From contig JASHQA010000250.1 in the NCBI GenBank assembly GCA_030037785.1, positions 1-41,441 of the forward strand: 41,441 bases of DNA. Reading direction: 5' to 3'. Source of the stretch: Streptosporangiaceae bacterium (GTDB lineage Bacteria; Actinomycetota; Actinomycetes; Streptosporangiales; Streptosporangiaceae). The number at the start of each line of letters is the position of its first letter. Position 1 is the stretch's first letter. The notes beneath the pieces are model-generated. The model was not told where the DNA came from, did not search any database, and worked only from the letters and a program-made list of their open reading frames with translations. The position numbers were made by a program, and so were the translations under genes. Positions 24,949 through 34,220 of the stretch are shown here, piece after piece.

Positions 24949-25797
24949 TTGCCAGGGTCGGCCAGTCCGACAGTCCGGCGTCGCGAGCTCGGGGCCCGGC
25001 TCAGAGCGCTACGCACCGCCCGCGGATGGACTGTGGAGCAGGTCGCCGAGCGACTCCAGTGCTCCCCGAGCAAGGTGAGCCGTCTCGAGACCGGCCGCCG
25101 CGGCGTATCCGCGAGAGACATCAGGGACCTCTGCGATCTTTACGACGTTCGGGGCGAAAATCGGCAGCAGCTCATCGACCTCGCGGCAGAGGGAAAGCAG
25201 CAAGCATGGTGGCAATCAAAGAACCTTCCGTACTCGACTTATGTAGGACTGGAAGCTGAGGCAGCCAGGATCAGCGACTTCGCGCTGAGCCTGGTTCCGG
25301 GCCTGCTGCAAACTGCGGACTACGGCCGCGCAGTGCTGACCGCAATCCATCCGCCGCTCACTGCGGATACTATCGACCAACGCCTCGCCGGCCGACTGGA
25401 GCGACAGAGGCTTCTTAACTCCGAAAGCCCGCCAGAGTTCGAGGCCGTTATCGATGAGGCTGTGCTCCACCGCGTCGGTGGGAGCAGGGCCATCATGAGG
25501 GCCCAACTCCTACACTTGCTGGCGGTGTCGGAGTGGCCAAATGTTCGTATCTGGGTCGTCCCATATCAAGCAGGGATCCTGCCTGTCCCGACCAACAAGT
25601 TCATCGTCCTCTCGTTCAAGGAGCCCTCGGTCCCTGGTCTGGTCTTCATCGAGGGCCTCACCGGAGACTTGTATCTCGGGTCGGCTGACGGCTTGGCCGA
25701 TTATCAGCAGGCGTTCAGTGCGATGAGAGCGATGGCCGCCACGCCAGAGAGTTCGCGTCAGATGATCGCTACTATCGCAGACACATTCGAAAACTGA
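24949..25797 (+). CDS. XRE family regulator with DUF5753 ligand-like domain
   Basis: A 282-residue regulator of the WhiJ-like type that actinomycetes carry in many copies. Residues about 12-70 are the helix-turn-helix (LGARLRALRTARGWTVEQVAERLQCSPSKVSRLETGRRG). The remainder is DUF5753 (ISDFALSLVPGLLQTADYGRAVL, RLAGRLERQRLL, VRIWVVPYQAG, and GDLYLGSADGLADYQQAFSAMRA). The usual partner is a small DUF397 protein, found 198 bases downstream. Start TTG 24949 is the only in-frame choice near the N-terminus. GGGAGGGG lies 11 bases upstream, with GGAG directly adjacent. The codons look less GC-biased than the neighbours, hinting at later arrival. Confidence 0.92.
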   Translation: MPGSASPTVRRRELGARLRALRTARGWTVEQVAERLQCSPSKVSRLETGRRGVSARDIRDLCDLYDVRGENRQQLIDLAAEGKQQAWWQSKNLPYSTYVGLEAEAARISDFALSLVPGLLQTADYGRAVLTAIHPPLTADTIDQRLAGRLERQRLLNSESPPEFEAVIDEAVLHRVGGSRAIMRAQLLHLLAVSEWPNVRIWVVPYQAGILPVPTNKFIVLSFKEPSVPGLVFIEGLTGDLYLGSADGLADYQQAFSAMRAMAATPESSRQMIATIADTFEN

Positions 25798-25911
25798 ACT
25801 CTTGCATGCGTTGTCGTATTAGCGTCGAGCGCCGAGTTGACGAGCCTGGGCACGTGTCAGGGCCGCCAGTTCTGGAAAGAATAGCCATGCCACCAACAGT
25901 CAACGGGCGGC

Positions 25912-25998
25912 ATGTGCAATGATCTGTGTGATCATCGTGCGGCCGTCGTGCACTTGTGGCCAAACTTCGCAAGCTGGTTACCTGAGGGTCAGGAATGA
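25912..25998 (+). CDS. Possible 28-residue peptide coupled to the DUF397 gene
   Basis: An ATG-started frame reads MCNDLCDHRAAVVHLWPNFA and ends SWLPEGQE, with its TGA overlapping the DUF397 ATG as ATGA. The stop-start overlap is the usual sign of translational coupling, and the residue mix looks protein-like. The ribosome site (GGGCGG) is weak, and an alternative 29-codon frame from 25918 runs through the same DNA. Could be a leader peptide or chance. Confidence 0.3.
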   Translation: MCNDLCDHRAAVVHLWPNFASWLPEGQE

Positions 25999-26204
25999 AG
26001 CTATATGAGGTGCGGCCAAGGTCGGCCGCCTGGCGTAGATCATCCTTTTGCGCAAGTGGTGAATGTGCGGAGATAAGGCGCAAAGGGCACAAAGTACTCG
26101 TGCGCAGCAGTGTTGTGCCATGGAAGGTCGTCAAGTACACAACCGACGAGTTCCGCGCCTTGCAGCTCGCGATCAAGGCCGGGGAGTTCGACGACCTCGT
26201 CTGA
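25995..26204 (+). CDS. DUF397 protein, partner of the XRE regulator
   Basis: A 69-residue DUF397 protein. Family cues: AAWRRSSFCASGECAEIRRKGHKVLVRSS corresponds to the W-x-K-S-S-x-S...C-V-E-V...V-x-V-R-D-S block, and YTTDEFRALQLAIKAGEFDDL to the closing F-T-P-x-E-W-x-A-F...V-K-x-G-E-F-D. The usual Asp-Ser of the central strand is missing (RSSVV). DUF397 proteins bind and modulate their neighbouring XRE regulator, by known examples in Streptomyces development. Its own ribosome site GAGGGTCAGGA is adequate. The pairing with the gene at 24949 is by position. Confidence 0.88.
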   Translation: MKLYEVRPRSAAWRRSSFCASGECAEIRRKGHKVLVRSSVVPWKVVKYTTDEFRALQLAIKAGEFDDLV

Positions 26205-26256
26205 GCGTCCACTGTGGCCAGCGCTCAGCACGGACCACTCGCGATAGCCTTGGCCG

Positions 26257-26568
26257 GTGAGCCGCGGTCCTGAGCGACCAGCACCACCGCCCCTTGAGGG
26301 TGACGACCGGGTCATCACCGGCGTCATCACGTCAGGGTTTGCTGTGGCGCTTGTTGTGCTGCTGATCGCACGCGACTCCCTGCCCGGCCGTGATCGATGG
26401 TGGATCTGGGTTGCGGCGTTCGGCACGTTCATGGGCTTGTTCGGGCTTGCGTACGTGCCTCATCTCAAGCGGTCTCGAGAACGTGCTGTTCAGCGCAGAT
26501 CGCGACAGCGCGAAGATGCCGCCGGGGAGCAGGGCTGGCAGGGTCGAGCGCGCCAGTTACCTGAATGA
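26257..26568 (+). CDS. DUF2530 membrane protein
   Basis: A 103-residue protein with two membrane segments (about residues 22-40 and 48-66) and a basic C-terminus (KRSRERAVQRRSRQRE). The family opening P-P-P-L-E-G-D-D-R is present at residues 10-18, and WWIWVAAFGTFMGLFGLAYV matches the second helix. GTG 26257 follows TAGCCT (26245-26250) by six bases with no ribosome site, a leaderless pattern. Function unknown. As I recall, DUF2530 genes lie close to MarR/MFS and DUF3027 genes in Streptomyces chromosomes, which agrees with this neighbourhood. Confidence 0.8.
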   Translation: MSRGPERPAPPPLEGDDRVITGVITSGFAVALVVLLIARDSLPGRDRWWIWVAAFGTFMGLFGLAYVPHLKRSRERAVQRRSRQREDAAGEQGWQGRARQLPE

Positions 26569-26627
26569 GCTAGCCGAGAGCAGAAAATACGACTGCAAAC
26601 GGCTATCTGCTAACTCCCCGACTGTGA

Positions 26628-26819
26628 CTACCCGGTCATCGGCGGCTTAGCAGAGCCCTTTCCTGGCTTGCGCCCGCGCAAAACCCGCAGCACCTCATTT
26701 GCAGCTCTCCTCCTGTCCTCGTCCTTGGAGAAGACCGCCACGATCGACAGCAGCGCATCTAGGACGAACTCGGCAGCTAGAACCGAGAGAAGAACAATGG
26801 CCACCGCGGGCTGGCGCAA
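26628..26819 (-). CDS. Small single-span membrane protein, uncertain
   Basis: 63 residues starting at TTG 26819: a hydrophobic N-terminus (PAVAIVLLSVLAAEFVLDALLSIVAVF), then a charged tail (SKDEDRRRAANEVLRVLRGRKPGKG). The pattern is that of a one-span membrane protein with a cytoplasmic helix. No ribosome site is visible, and the start is weak. A dyad (26854-26878) lies 35 bases upstream, which would be suitably placed as an operator. No family is recognised. Confidence 0.45.
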   Translation of the reverse strand: MRQPAVAIVLLSVLAAEFVLDALLSIVAVFSKDEDRRRAANEVLRVLRGRKPGKGSAKPPMTG

Positions 26820-27200
26820 AAGGTACTCAACGCCAGAGGCTGTGCCCTCTAGCCGTATACCACCAGCTGGGGTATACGCATAAAGGTCACCCGACCCCTT
26901 CTGCTACCAATAGGGGCCGGGCAGATGCTGGTTTCAGAACCTGACTATTGCGTCGGCGATGCCTAAATTATTTGAGGCCGCGTTGTTGCCAACAGCATGA
27001 CCTACCAATGCGGGTGCTTTTGCCGGATAGTCCATCGATTCTGGCGTGGCATTTGCCCAACCAAGGAGGAGCCGGTGGCAGCAACGGAACCTCCCACAAG
27101 CAAGTGTTGTCAGGAGCCCGCTACACCGTCGCTCCGGTTCGCGGGATCCGTTGATGCACAACTTAGCGCATTGGGCCTTGCCAAGCGCTGGGAGCCGGGA
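26820..27200. other. 381-bp region mostly without a supported gene
   Basis: Contains the CGTATACC dyad and, from 27063, a strong ribosome site (AAGGAGGA) followed by a short frame listed separately. Base composition is lower in GC than the flanks. Two other frames of about 75-80 residues here lack ribosome sites and protein-like composition. Confidence 0.45.
26854..26878. promoter_or_regulatory. Inverted repeat CGTATACC-N9-GGTATACG
   Basis: Perfect 8-bp arms around a 9-base centre, AT-rich relative to the surroundings and 35 bases upstream of the small membrane-protein gene on the minus strand. It has the size and symmetry of a GntR- or TetR-type operator; the cognate regulator is not in view. 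Confidence 0.55.
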
Positions 27201-27242
27201 TCAGGATTCGTGATCGAGCGTCTCGAACACCGTGTCGGCTAG
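27075..27242 (+). CDS. Possible small protein (55 residues) with strong ribosome site
   Basis: GTG 27075 lies four bases after AAGGAGGA, the strongest Shine-Dalgarno sequence in this part of the window. The frame reads VAATEPPTSKCCQEPATPSL and ends GSGFVIERLEHRVG. It overlaps the 3' end of the convergent DUF3027 gene by 42 bases, which counts against it. No family is recognised; it may be the remnant of a longer gene. Confidence 0.3.
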   Translation: MAATEPPTSKCCQEPATPSLRFAGSVDAQLSALGLAKRWEPGSGFVIERLEHRVG

Positions 27243-28115
27243 GGCCACACCCGGCATGTCGACCAGGTCGTACCCCACCTCGTCGATCACCGGTGAGATC
27301 GCCCCGGTGCCCGGTCGGCCTGAGACCGCCTCCGAGTGCGCGCCGCAGCCATGATCGAGCGAGACGACCCGGCCGTCGTCCGGCGCATACTCGTTGGCGC
27401 AGACGCCGAACGCCCGGCCGAGCGGGCCGCCGAGCGGCGTCAGGAAGCCGCACGTCACGCACGGTCCGGGGGCTGCCCTCGCGAGCGGTGTGCCAGGGCC
27501 GTGCTCGCTCTGATACCAGCGCGCCGCGGTTTCGTCGCGACCGATCGCCGACAGCACCCTGGACCGCCGACCGACGGCGTGCTCGGCCGGGGCGGGCTCG
27601 CCGTCCGGCACCGATTCGGTACTCAGCCCGGCCGCCAGATCGAACGGGGCAGCGCCCAGGCTGTCGTCCCAGTCCAGCACGCCCTCGTCGCCCTCCAGCA
27701 GACTGACCGGCACGAGTCGATCGTCGTCCTCGGGCGCCGGCATCAGGTCGCCAACGCCGAGGTCCCCTGGCCGTACCCGCTCGCTCCACGGCACCCACGG
27801 CGGCGCGAGCAGCGAATCCGGCCCCGGCACCAGTGCCGTCTCGGTGACCGTCACGGTCCTCGCCCGTGCGGCCCGGCTCACGGTGACAGCCCACCGCCAC
27901 CCCCGGTAGGCCTTGTCCAGGCACCCAAACAGGTGCGTGGCTACTCGCTCATCGTCAGGGAAGACGCCTTCATGGTCCCCGACGAAGCCGACGCCGGCCA
28001 GGTCCTGAGCTGCGTCGCGGGCCAGGTCGGTCGCCTCGGCACAGGCCGCGTCCAGGACCGCGGTACGGGTACGAACTGGGCTCACAGTCAGCAATTGTCC
28101 CTCATCCGAAGGCAT
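27201..28115 (-). CDS. DUF3027 family protein
   Basis: A 304-residue actinobacterial protein of unknown function. It opens with MPSDEGQLLTVSPVRTRT and AVLDAACAEATDLARDAAQD, and has the family segments HLFGCLDKAYRGWRWAVTVSRA (W-x-W) and LLAPPWVPWSERVRPGDLGVGDL. A Cys group follows (PCVTCGFLTPLGGPLGRAFG, VCANEYAPDDGRVV, DHGCGAHSE), which looks like a zinc site. ATG 28115 is chosen; the 68 codons upstream in the same frame are Arg/Ala-rich and overlap the divergent MFS gene. Only 84 bp separate the two divergent starts, so they share a promoter region. Confidence 0.85.
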   Translation of the reverse strand: MPSDEGQLLTVSPVRTRTAVLDAACAEATDLARDAAQDLAGVGFVGDHEGVFPDDERVATHLFGCLDKAYRGWRWAVTVSRAARARTVTVTETALVPGPDSLLAPPWVPWSERVRPGDLGVGDLMPAPEDDDRLVPVSLLEGDEGVLDWDDSLGAAPFDLAAGLSTESVPDGEPAPAEHAVGRRSRVLSAIGRDETAARWYQSEHGPGTPLARAAPGPCVTCGFLTPLGGPLGRAFGVCANEYAPDDGRVVSLDHGCGAHSEAVSGRPGTGAISPVIDEVGYDLVDMPGVALADTVFETLDHES

Positions 28116-28199
28116 GCTCTGGTCCTGGGGCGGGCCATCGACCCGGCACGATGCGAACGGTAGTAGTGCCCGGGTCCGCGGAGGCAGAATACTTAACCC

Positions 28200-29819
28200 A
28201 TGGAAGACACCGGCACGGCCGAACGCGCGCGCAAGGCTGGCCGGTCGGTCCTCACGGCGTCCCAGCGCGCCGGCCGCCTGGGCGCGGCCACCGCGCGCGG
28301 CGCGGGCCGCGTCGTCCATCGCCTGTCCGGCGCTTCCGGCGCATCACGGACCGGGTTCTCCCACCTGCTAGAGCTGACGGCGGGCGGCGGCGTCGGTGAC
28401 GCGTTCGTGGCCATCGCCCTGGCGGGCAGCCTGTTCTTCAGCACGTCCGTCGAAGAAGCGAGGGGACGTGCGGCATTCGCGCTGCTAGTAACGATTGCCC
28501 CCTATGCCATCCTCGCGCCTCTGATCGGGCCGCTGCTCGACAAGGTCCGGCAGGGAAACAAGTTCATCCTCATGGGAACGCTGCTGGCGCGCGGCCTGCT
28601 GTGCTGGGGCATGTCGGGTGCGGTCGAGTACAACGACGTGCTGACCCTGCTACCGGCCGCCTTCGGTGTCCTGGTTCTGCAGAAGGCCTACGTCGTCACC
28701 AGGGCAGCGGTCACGCCGCGACTGCTCCCGTCGGAGATCACCCTGGTCACCGCCAATGCGCGGTCTAACCTCGCTTCGCTGATTGCGACGTCAGTCGGGG
28801 CGGTGCTGGCCCTCGGCGTCGACAAGGTCATGGGCGGCGGCGGCCACGGCGCTGCCTGGGTCCTTCGGGTGGCCACAGTGATCTACCTGGCCGCCATGCT
28901 CCTTGGCCTCCGGCTGCCCGACACCGTTGACGCACCCGCTCAGGTCCCCTCGCCTGAGGAGCACGGCAATTGGGCCGTGCCTGACGGGTCCGGTGCCGCT
29001 GCGGGTCCGGCCGGGCGCGCCAGATGGACAGGACCGGAGGGGAACGGGCGCTCCGATCGCGCGGCCGCGAAGTACGCGACCCCGTTCCCTGGTGATCCTC
29101 CCGGCGCCACGATGCCGGATGCCGCGATGCCCGGTGACGCTTTCCGCCATGACACGATCCCGCTTGGCCGGCCGGTCAGGCGCGCGCGGCGACCTTTCTT
29201 CATCCCTCCGGTAGGGCCAGTCGTCGGTGAAGCCATGCGTGCGAACGCGGCAATGCGGGCCTTTTACGGCTTCCTGCTGTTCTTCCTGGCATTCATCTTG
29301 CGGAGTGAGCGGTTCGGGCACGTGTCCGACACGATCGCGCTCGGCGGTTTGGCGGCCGCGGCAGCGGCGGGCGGCATGCTGGGCACGGGCATCGGCTCGG
29401 CGCTGCGATCGCGCGGACCCCAGATCATGATCTTCACGGTGTTCGCGCTCGCCACTGCCGCCAGCGTCGCGTGCGCCATCCTGTTCGGGCTGCCGTCCGT
29501 CCTGATAGCGGCACTCGCTGCGGCGATCAGTCAGACGCTAGTGAAGGTAGGACTCGACTCGATCCTGCAGCGGGAGATTCCGGAGGACATCCGACGGTCG
29601 GCGTTCGCGTTCTCCGAAACGGTGAATCAGCTTGCGCTGGTAGTCGGCGGCCTGATCGGCCTGCTGTTCTCGCTGACCGGCAGCGGCTTCGCAGGGCTTA
29701 CGTTCGCCGCGGTGGGACTCGCGGTCGCGCTTGTCTGGCTCCTGGTCGGGCGGCGGCGGCGGATCGTGCGCGCGCGGCCCACGACGGCGGGGCCCGCCCC
29801 GGCCAGCACGTTCCGGTAG
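28200..29819 (+). CDS. MFS-type membrane transporter
   Basis: A 539-residue transporter. After a charged, Arg/Ala-rich N-terminus (about 50 residues) come six membrane segments (VGDAFVAIALAGSLFF, IAPYAILAPLIGPLLDKVRQGNKFILMG with motif A-like loop, and so on). A long Pro/Gly/Ala-rich cytoplasmic loop follows (about residues 245-330), then six more segments ending in VALVWLLVG and a basic tail. Substrate unknown. ATG 28200 is spaced 15 bases from GGAGG, too far for an ideal ribosome site. Divergent from DUF3027. The stop lies 22 bases from the convergent cold-shock gene end. Confidence 0.85.
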   Translation: MEDTGTAERARKAGRSVLTASQRAGRLGAATARGAGRVVHRLSGASGASRTGFSHLLELTAGGGVGDAFVAIALAGSLFFSTSVEEARGRAAFALLVTIAPYAILAPLIGPLLDKVRQGNKFILMGTLLARGLLCWGMSGAVEYNDVLTLLPAAFGVLVLQKAYVVTRAAVTPRLLPSEITLVTANARSNLASLIATSVGAVLALGVDKVMGGGGHGAAWVLRVATVIYLAAMLLGLRLPDTVDAPAQVPSPEEHGNWAVPDGSGAAAGPAGRARWTGPEGNGRSDRAAAKYATPFPGDPPGATMPDAAMPGDAFRHDTIPLGRPVRRARRPFFIPPVGPVVGEAMRANAAMRAFYGFLLFFLAFILRSERFGHVSDTIALGGLAAAAAAGGMLGTGIGSALRSRGPQIMIFTVFALATAASVACAILFGLPSVLIAALAAAISQTLVKVGLDSILQREIPEDIRRSAFAFSETVNQLALVVGGLIGLLFSLTGSGFAGLTFAAVGLAVALVWLLVGRRRRIVRARPTTAGPAPASTFR

Positions 29820-29841
29820 CCGGCGGCCTGCGACCCGGTTG

Positions 29842-30225
29842 TCAGGTCTCGAGGTCCGCGGCGACGGCACGCAGGACCGCAGCGATCTTCTTTGCGTCGC
29901 GGCTGTCTGGATGCTTCCCGCGGCGGTAGGAGTTCGAGACGCCATCCAGGAGCTTGATCAGGTCCTCGATGATCGGCACCATCTCGTCCGGGCTCTTGCG
30001 CGGGACCTTGGACACCGTGGGCGGCGGCTCCAGCAGGTGCACCTGCAGTGCCTGAGTACCCCGACGGCCCTCCGCGATCCCGAATTCCACCCGCTGGCCG
30101 GGTCGCAGCGCCGTGCCGGCCGGCTCGAGAGCCGTCGAGTGGACGAATACCTCACCACCGTCGTCACGCGTGAGGAAGCCGAAGCCCTTGTCGGCGTCAT
30201 ACCACTTGACCTTGCCAGTAGGCAC
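29842..30225 (-). CDS. Cold-shock-domain protein with C-terminal helical extension
   Basis: A 127-residue protein. Residues 1-66 are a cold-shock domain with RNP1 as KGFGFLTRDD and RNP2 as VFVHSTAL (VKWYDADKGFGF at the start). The extra 60 residues (SPDEMVPIIEDLIKLLDGVS, then DSRDAKKIAAVLRAVAADL) are predicted helical. The domain binds single-stranded RNA or DNA; the tail may mediate protein contacts. Start GTG 30225 follows TAAGGT by seven bases, so it may be leaderless, though AAGG could also serve as a weak ribosome site. Confidence 0.9.
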   Translation of the reverse strand: MPTGKVKWYDADKGFGFLTRDDGGEVFVHSTALEPAGTALRPGQRVEFGIAEGRRGTQALQVHLLEPPPTVSKVPRKSPDEMVPIIEDLIKLLDGVSNSYRRGKHPDSRDAKKIAAVLRAVAADLET

Positions 30226-30448
30226 GAGCGAGACCTTACACGAGGAGGAAAATGCGCGGGCGGGTACTGGGCACCGCCCGAGTAAGGGTATCGGTTTCGG
30301 GCGCCTTACCGCTCCGCCGACCGCGGAGCCTCAGCGGATACCCGGCCTTGCTCGCGTCGGGCGGGATCGTTGTATACCCGGGGTCGGGTCCGGTCAATCA
30401 GTGGCCGCGACGGCGGGGCCACGGCATCACCCTGGGCGGGGCCAGCGG

Positions 30449-31510
30449 TCAGGACGCCCTGCGGGGCGCGCTAAACGGCGGTACGGGTGCCGGGTGCCGG
30501 GGGTGCTGGCATCGCCAGGCCAGGTACCCGGCGCCCAGCGCCGGCGCGACGCGGCTGACGACGTCGAGATACACCCAGCTCTCGTGCATCCAGTGTGCCC
30601 GGCCTCCCGCTGCGACGCCCACGGCGAGCCCGATCACCGTGAGCACCACGGGCAGCGCCAGCCCGATCCACTTGTCGCGCCCGTCCCACAACTCAGACGC
30701 GAGAGCGAGGGTCGCGCCGATGAGAAACACCGGCGGAAAGATCGGTCCGCCGATTCCCATCAGGACGACCGCTACCGCCTCCAGTGGCCGCCTGCGCATC
30801 CAGGTTGCCAGGCGGCCGAGCTGTCGGCTAACGCGAGCGCGCAGCACCATGTCGCCCGCCCGAGGCCGTCGCCACTGCGGACGCGCGGGGCCGCGCTGAG
30901 CCGCGTCGTCATCCCGGCTGCGGCCACCGGTATCAGAGCCCGGCCGCTGCGGCTGCGGCTGCGGCAAGTCGGCGGCGGGCGGTGCCGGCGTGACGTGCAT
31001 CGTGCCGTTGGCAGCCGAAGGCGCGCTGGCCGTCGACGGTGCCTCGTCGGCAGGCACCGGTCGCTCGGCAGGCACCGGTCGCTCGGCAGGCACCAGCCCC
31101 TCGGCAGGCACGGCGCCCGACGCTGGCCGTGACGGCGCCGACGATGTCGGCACAGGCTGCTGAGCCGACCACCGGAAGCTCGAGCCGCGCAACCGTCGGC
31201 GCTCGCGGCCGATCGCTCGCGGCAGGAAGCGCTGGGGGCCGGCCAGGCCCGGCCTCGCGGACTGCGTTGACTTTCCCCCTGCCGCCAGGCGTCGCCGCTC
31301 CTGCTCGACCCTGGCCGCCGGGTCCCCGAGGCGCGCCAGCACCCTGCCGACGTCCATCGTCGACGGTCGGCTATCCAGGTCGGCGCGCTGCTCGATGAGA
31401 CCGCGCGTTCGCTCTAGCAACGCACGCCGGTCATCAGGAGAAAGATCGCGGGCCGCGACCGACAACCGGTTGAGGTAGTCGCGAATCAACTGCTCAGTCG
31501 GGGGGCCCAT
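30449..31510 (-). CDS. HAAS-domain membrane protein
   Basis: A 353-residue protein. The N-terminal 75 residues (MGPPTEQLIRDYLNRLSVAA, DLSPDDRRALLERTRGLIEQ, VGRVLARLGDPAARVEQERR) match the HAAS domain, a cytoplasmic signalling helix bundle often linked to PadR-controlled sensors. A long disordered region follows, including four 6-residue repeats (VPAERP), then a basic segment and four membrane helices in the last 130 residues (VAVVLMGIGGPIFPPVFLIG, LALPVVLTVIGLAVGVAAG, and VAPALGAGYLAW near the end). ATG 31510 is chosen; the longer frame from 31684 is not protein-like. No PadR gene is adjacent. Confidence 0.75.
   Translation of the reverse strand: MGPPTEQLIRDYLNRLSVAARDLSPDDRRALLERTRGLIEQRADLDSRPSTMDVGRVLARLGDPAARVEQERRRLAAGGKSTQSARPGLAGPQRFLPRAIGRERRRLRGSSFRWSAQQPVPTSSAPSRPASGAVPAEGLVPAERPVPAERPVPADEAPSTASAPSAANGTMHVTPAPPAADLPQPQPQRPGSDTGGRSRDDDAAQRGPARPQWRRPRAGDMVLRARVSRQLGRLATWMRRRPLEAVAVVLMGIGGPIFPPVFLIGATLALASELWDGRDKWIGLALPVVLTVIGLAVGVAAGGRAHWMHESWVYLDVVSRVAPALGAGYLAWRCQHPRHPAPVPPFSAPRRAS
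31047..31118. repeat. Four 18-bp tandem repeats in the HAAS gene
   Basis: Units begin TCGGCAGGCACCGGTCGC; the first two are identical and the last two diverge at their 3' ends. On the minus strand they encode the (V)PAERP repeat of the disordered linker, so copy-number change keeps the frame. Confidence 0.9.
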
Positions 31511-31665
31511 GGCCTGATGATCCCTCGCGGTGAACACGTTGTGGAGCCGGCACGCCTTGGAATGTAACGGTCTACGCGAACTTGTGATGAAACAGTTGCG
31601 GCTGCAGCGGGAGCGAAAGCCATGACGGGTAGGCCGACCGGCGTTCGCGCCCTCGTGGCAGGAAG

Positions 31666-31701
31666 CGGGCGGCTCCCCGGCCAACGCCGGGGAGCCGCCC
31701 G
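31666..31701 (-). terminator. 16-bp perfect hairpin after groEL
   Basis: CGGGCGGCTCCCCGGC (31666-31681) is exactly complementary to GCCGGGGAGCCGCCCG (31686-31701), with a 4-base loop, 51 bases past the groEL stop. It has no T-run, as is normal in high-GC actinobacteria. Confidence 0.9.
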
Positions 31702-31752
31702 TTGTCGCGAGGTGCGACCTCCGTTCCGAGCTGCCCTGTCGGGCCGGGCGGA

Positions 31753-33537
<1,785 letters not shown>

Positions 33538-33544
33538 TTATGTT

Positions 33545-33571
33545 TAGCACTCACCCTAAGAGAGTGCAAGC
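33545..33571 (-). promoter_or_regulatory. CIRCE operator, distal copy
   Basis: TTAGCACTC-N9-GAGTGCAAG: the left arm is exact and the right arm differs at two positions. Its start is 35 bases from the start of the first copy, so both can be occupied together. Confidence 0.9.
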
Positions 33572-33664
33572 CAAGTGCCGGTTAACGACGAGTTTCTACA
33601 GGTCAGAGCAGTGGTGCCAGGGTTGGCATAGCCTTCCGGACATAGCGGAACGACAGGCATGCGA

Positions 33665-33695
33665 GGGCCCGGCACCGAGAGACGGTGCCGGGCCC
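33665..33695 (-). terminator. 13-bp perfect hairpin after cspA
   Basis: GGGCCCGGCACCG (33665-33677) pairs with CGGTGCCGGGCCC (33683-33695) around AGAGA. It lies 22 bases past the cspA stop and upstream of the groEL promoter, insulating the two genes. Confidence 0.9.
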
Positions 33696-33717
33696 CCAGC
33701 ATTGTTACTCGAGGTCC

Positions 33718-33918
33718 TTAGACGGTCCTCACAGCCTCAGCCTGCGGGCCGCGCTCACTCTGCGTGATCTCGAACTCAACCCGCTGACCCTCTTCGAGGG
33801 TGCGGTAGCCATCCGACTGGATAGCGGAGAAGTGGACGAAGACGTCCCTACCACCGTCGACCGCGATGAAGCCATAGCCCTTGTCCGCGTTGAACCATTT
33901 GACGGTGCCCTGAGCCAT
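33718..33918 (-). CDS. cspA: Cold-shock protein CspA family
   Basis: A 66-residue single-domain cold-shock protein: [20 protein letters not shown] (RNP1 KGYGFI) and [20 protein letters not shown] (RNP2 VFVHFS), ending PQAEAVRTV. Acts as an RNA chaperone. ATG 33918 has GGGAG ten bases upstream. The 302-bp spacer upstream is gene-free apart from a hairpin at 34136-34154. As I recall, a cold-shock gene next to a lone groEL and a MoaD gene is also seen in Streptomyces. Confidence 0.95.
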   Translation of the reverse strand: MAQGTVKWFNADKGYGFIAVDGGRDVFVHFSAIQSDGYRTLEEGQRVEFEITQSERGPQAEAVRTV

Positions 33919-34220
33919 ACCGACAACTCCCTAACTTTGCTCGGGCTGCGGGTCCCGCCCTTGTTACGCGGAACCCGTTGATCGCGGCGCAGTACTGACC
34001 TCACCGGCAGAATTCACTGCCGCGCATCCACTACCAACGGCGACCGCACACGACTCTACATGCCGCGTAGGCCTCCCGAGGCAACTTGTACACGTCTGTA
34101 CGACGGACTGGAGCGGCGCGAGTGACTGCTGTGAAGGGAACCCGAGAGGTTCCCGGCGTTCGGTGCGGCGCTGGCCGGTGCGGCGCTGGCTGCGATGCGA
34201 TCCAGCCCGCGACGCTCGGG
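33919..34220. other. 302-bp gene-free spacer between cspA and moaD
   Basis: Probably holds the cspA promoter. It contains a 7-bp-arm hairpin (GGGAACC/GGTTCCC, 34136-34154) that may end the thrC-moaD transcript, and a direct repeat of CGGTGCGGCGCTGGC at 34160-34174 and 34175-34189. Confidence 0.55.

Noticed and set aside
26934-27161. 75-residue minus-strand frame
   Set aside because: No ribosome site and no protein-like pattern.
30240-30899. Plus-strand frame with a good GAGGAGGAAA-ATG start at 30252
   Set aside because: The start looks convincing, but the frame then runs antisense through the HAAS-domain gene with non-protein-like composition. Kept only as a curiosity.
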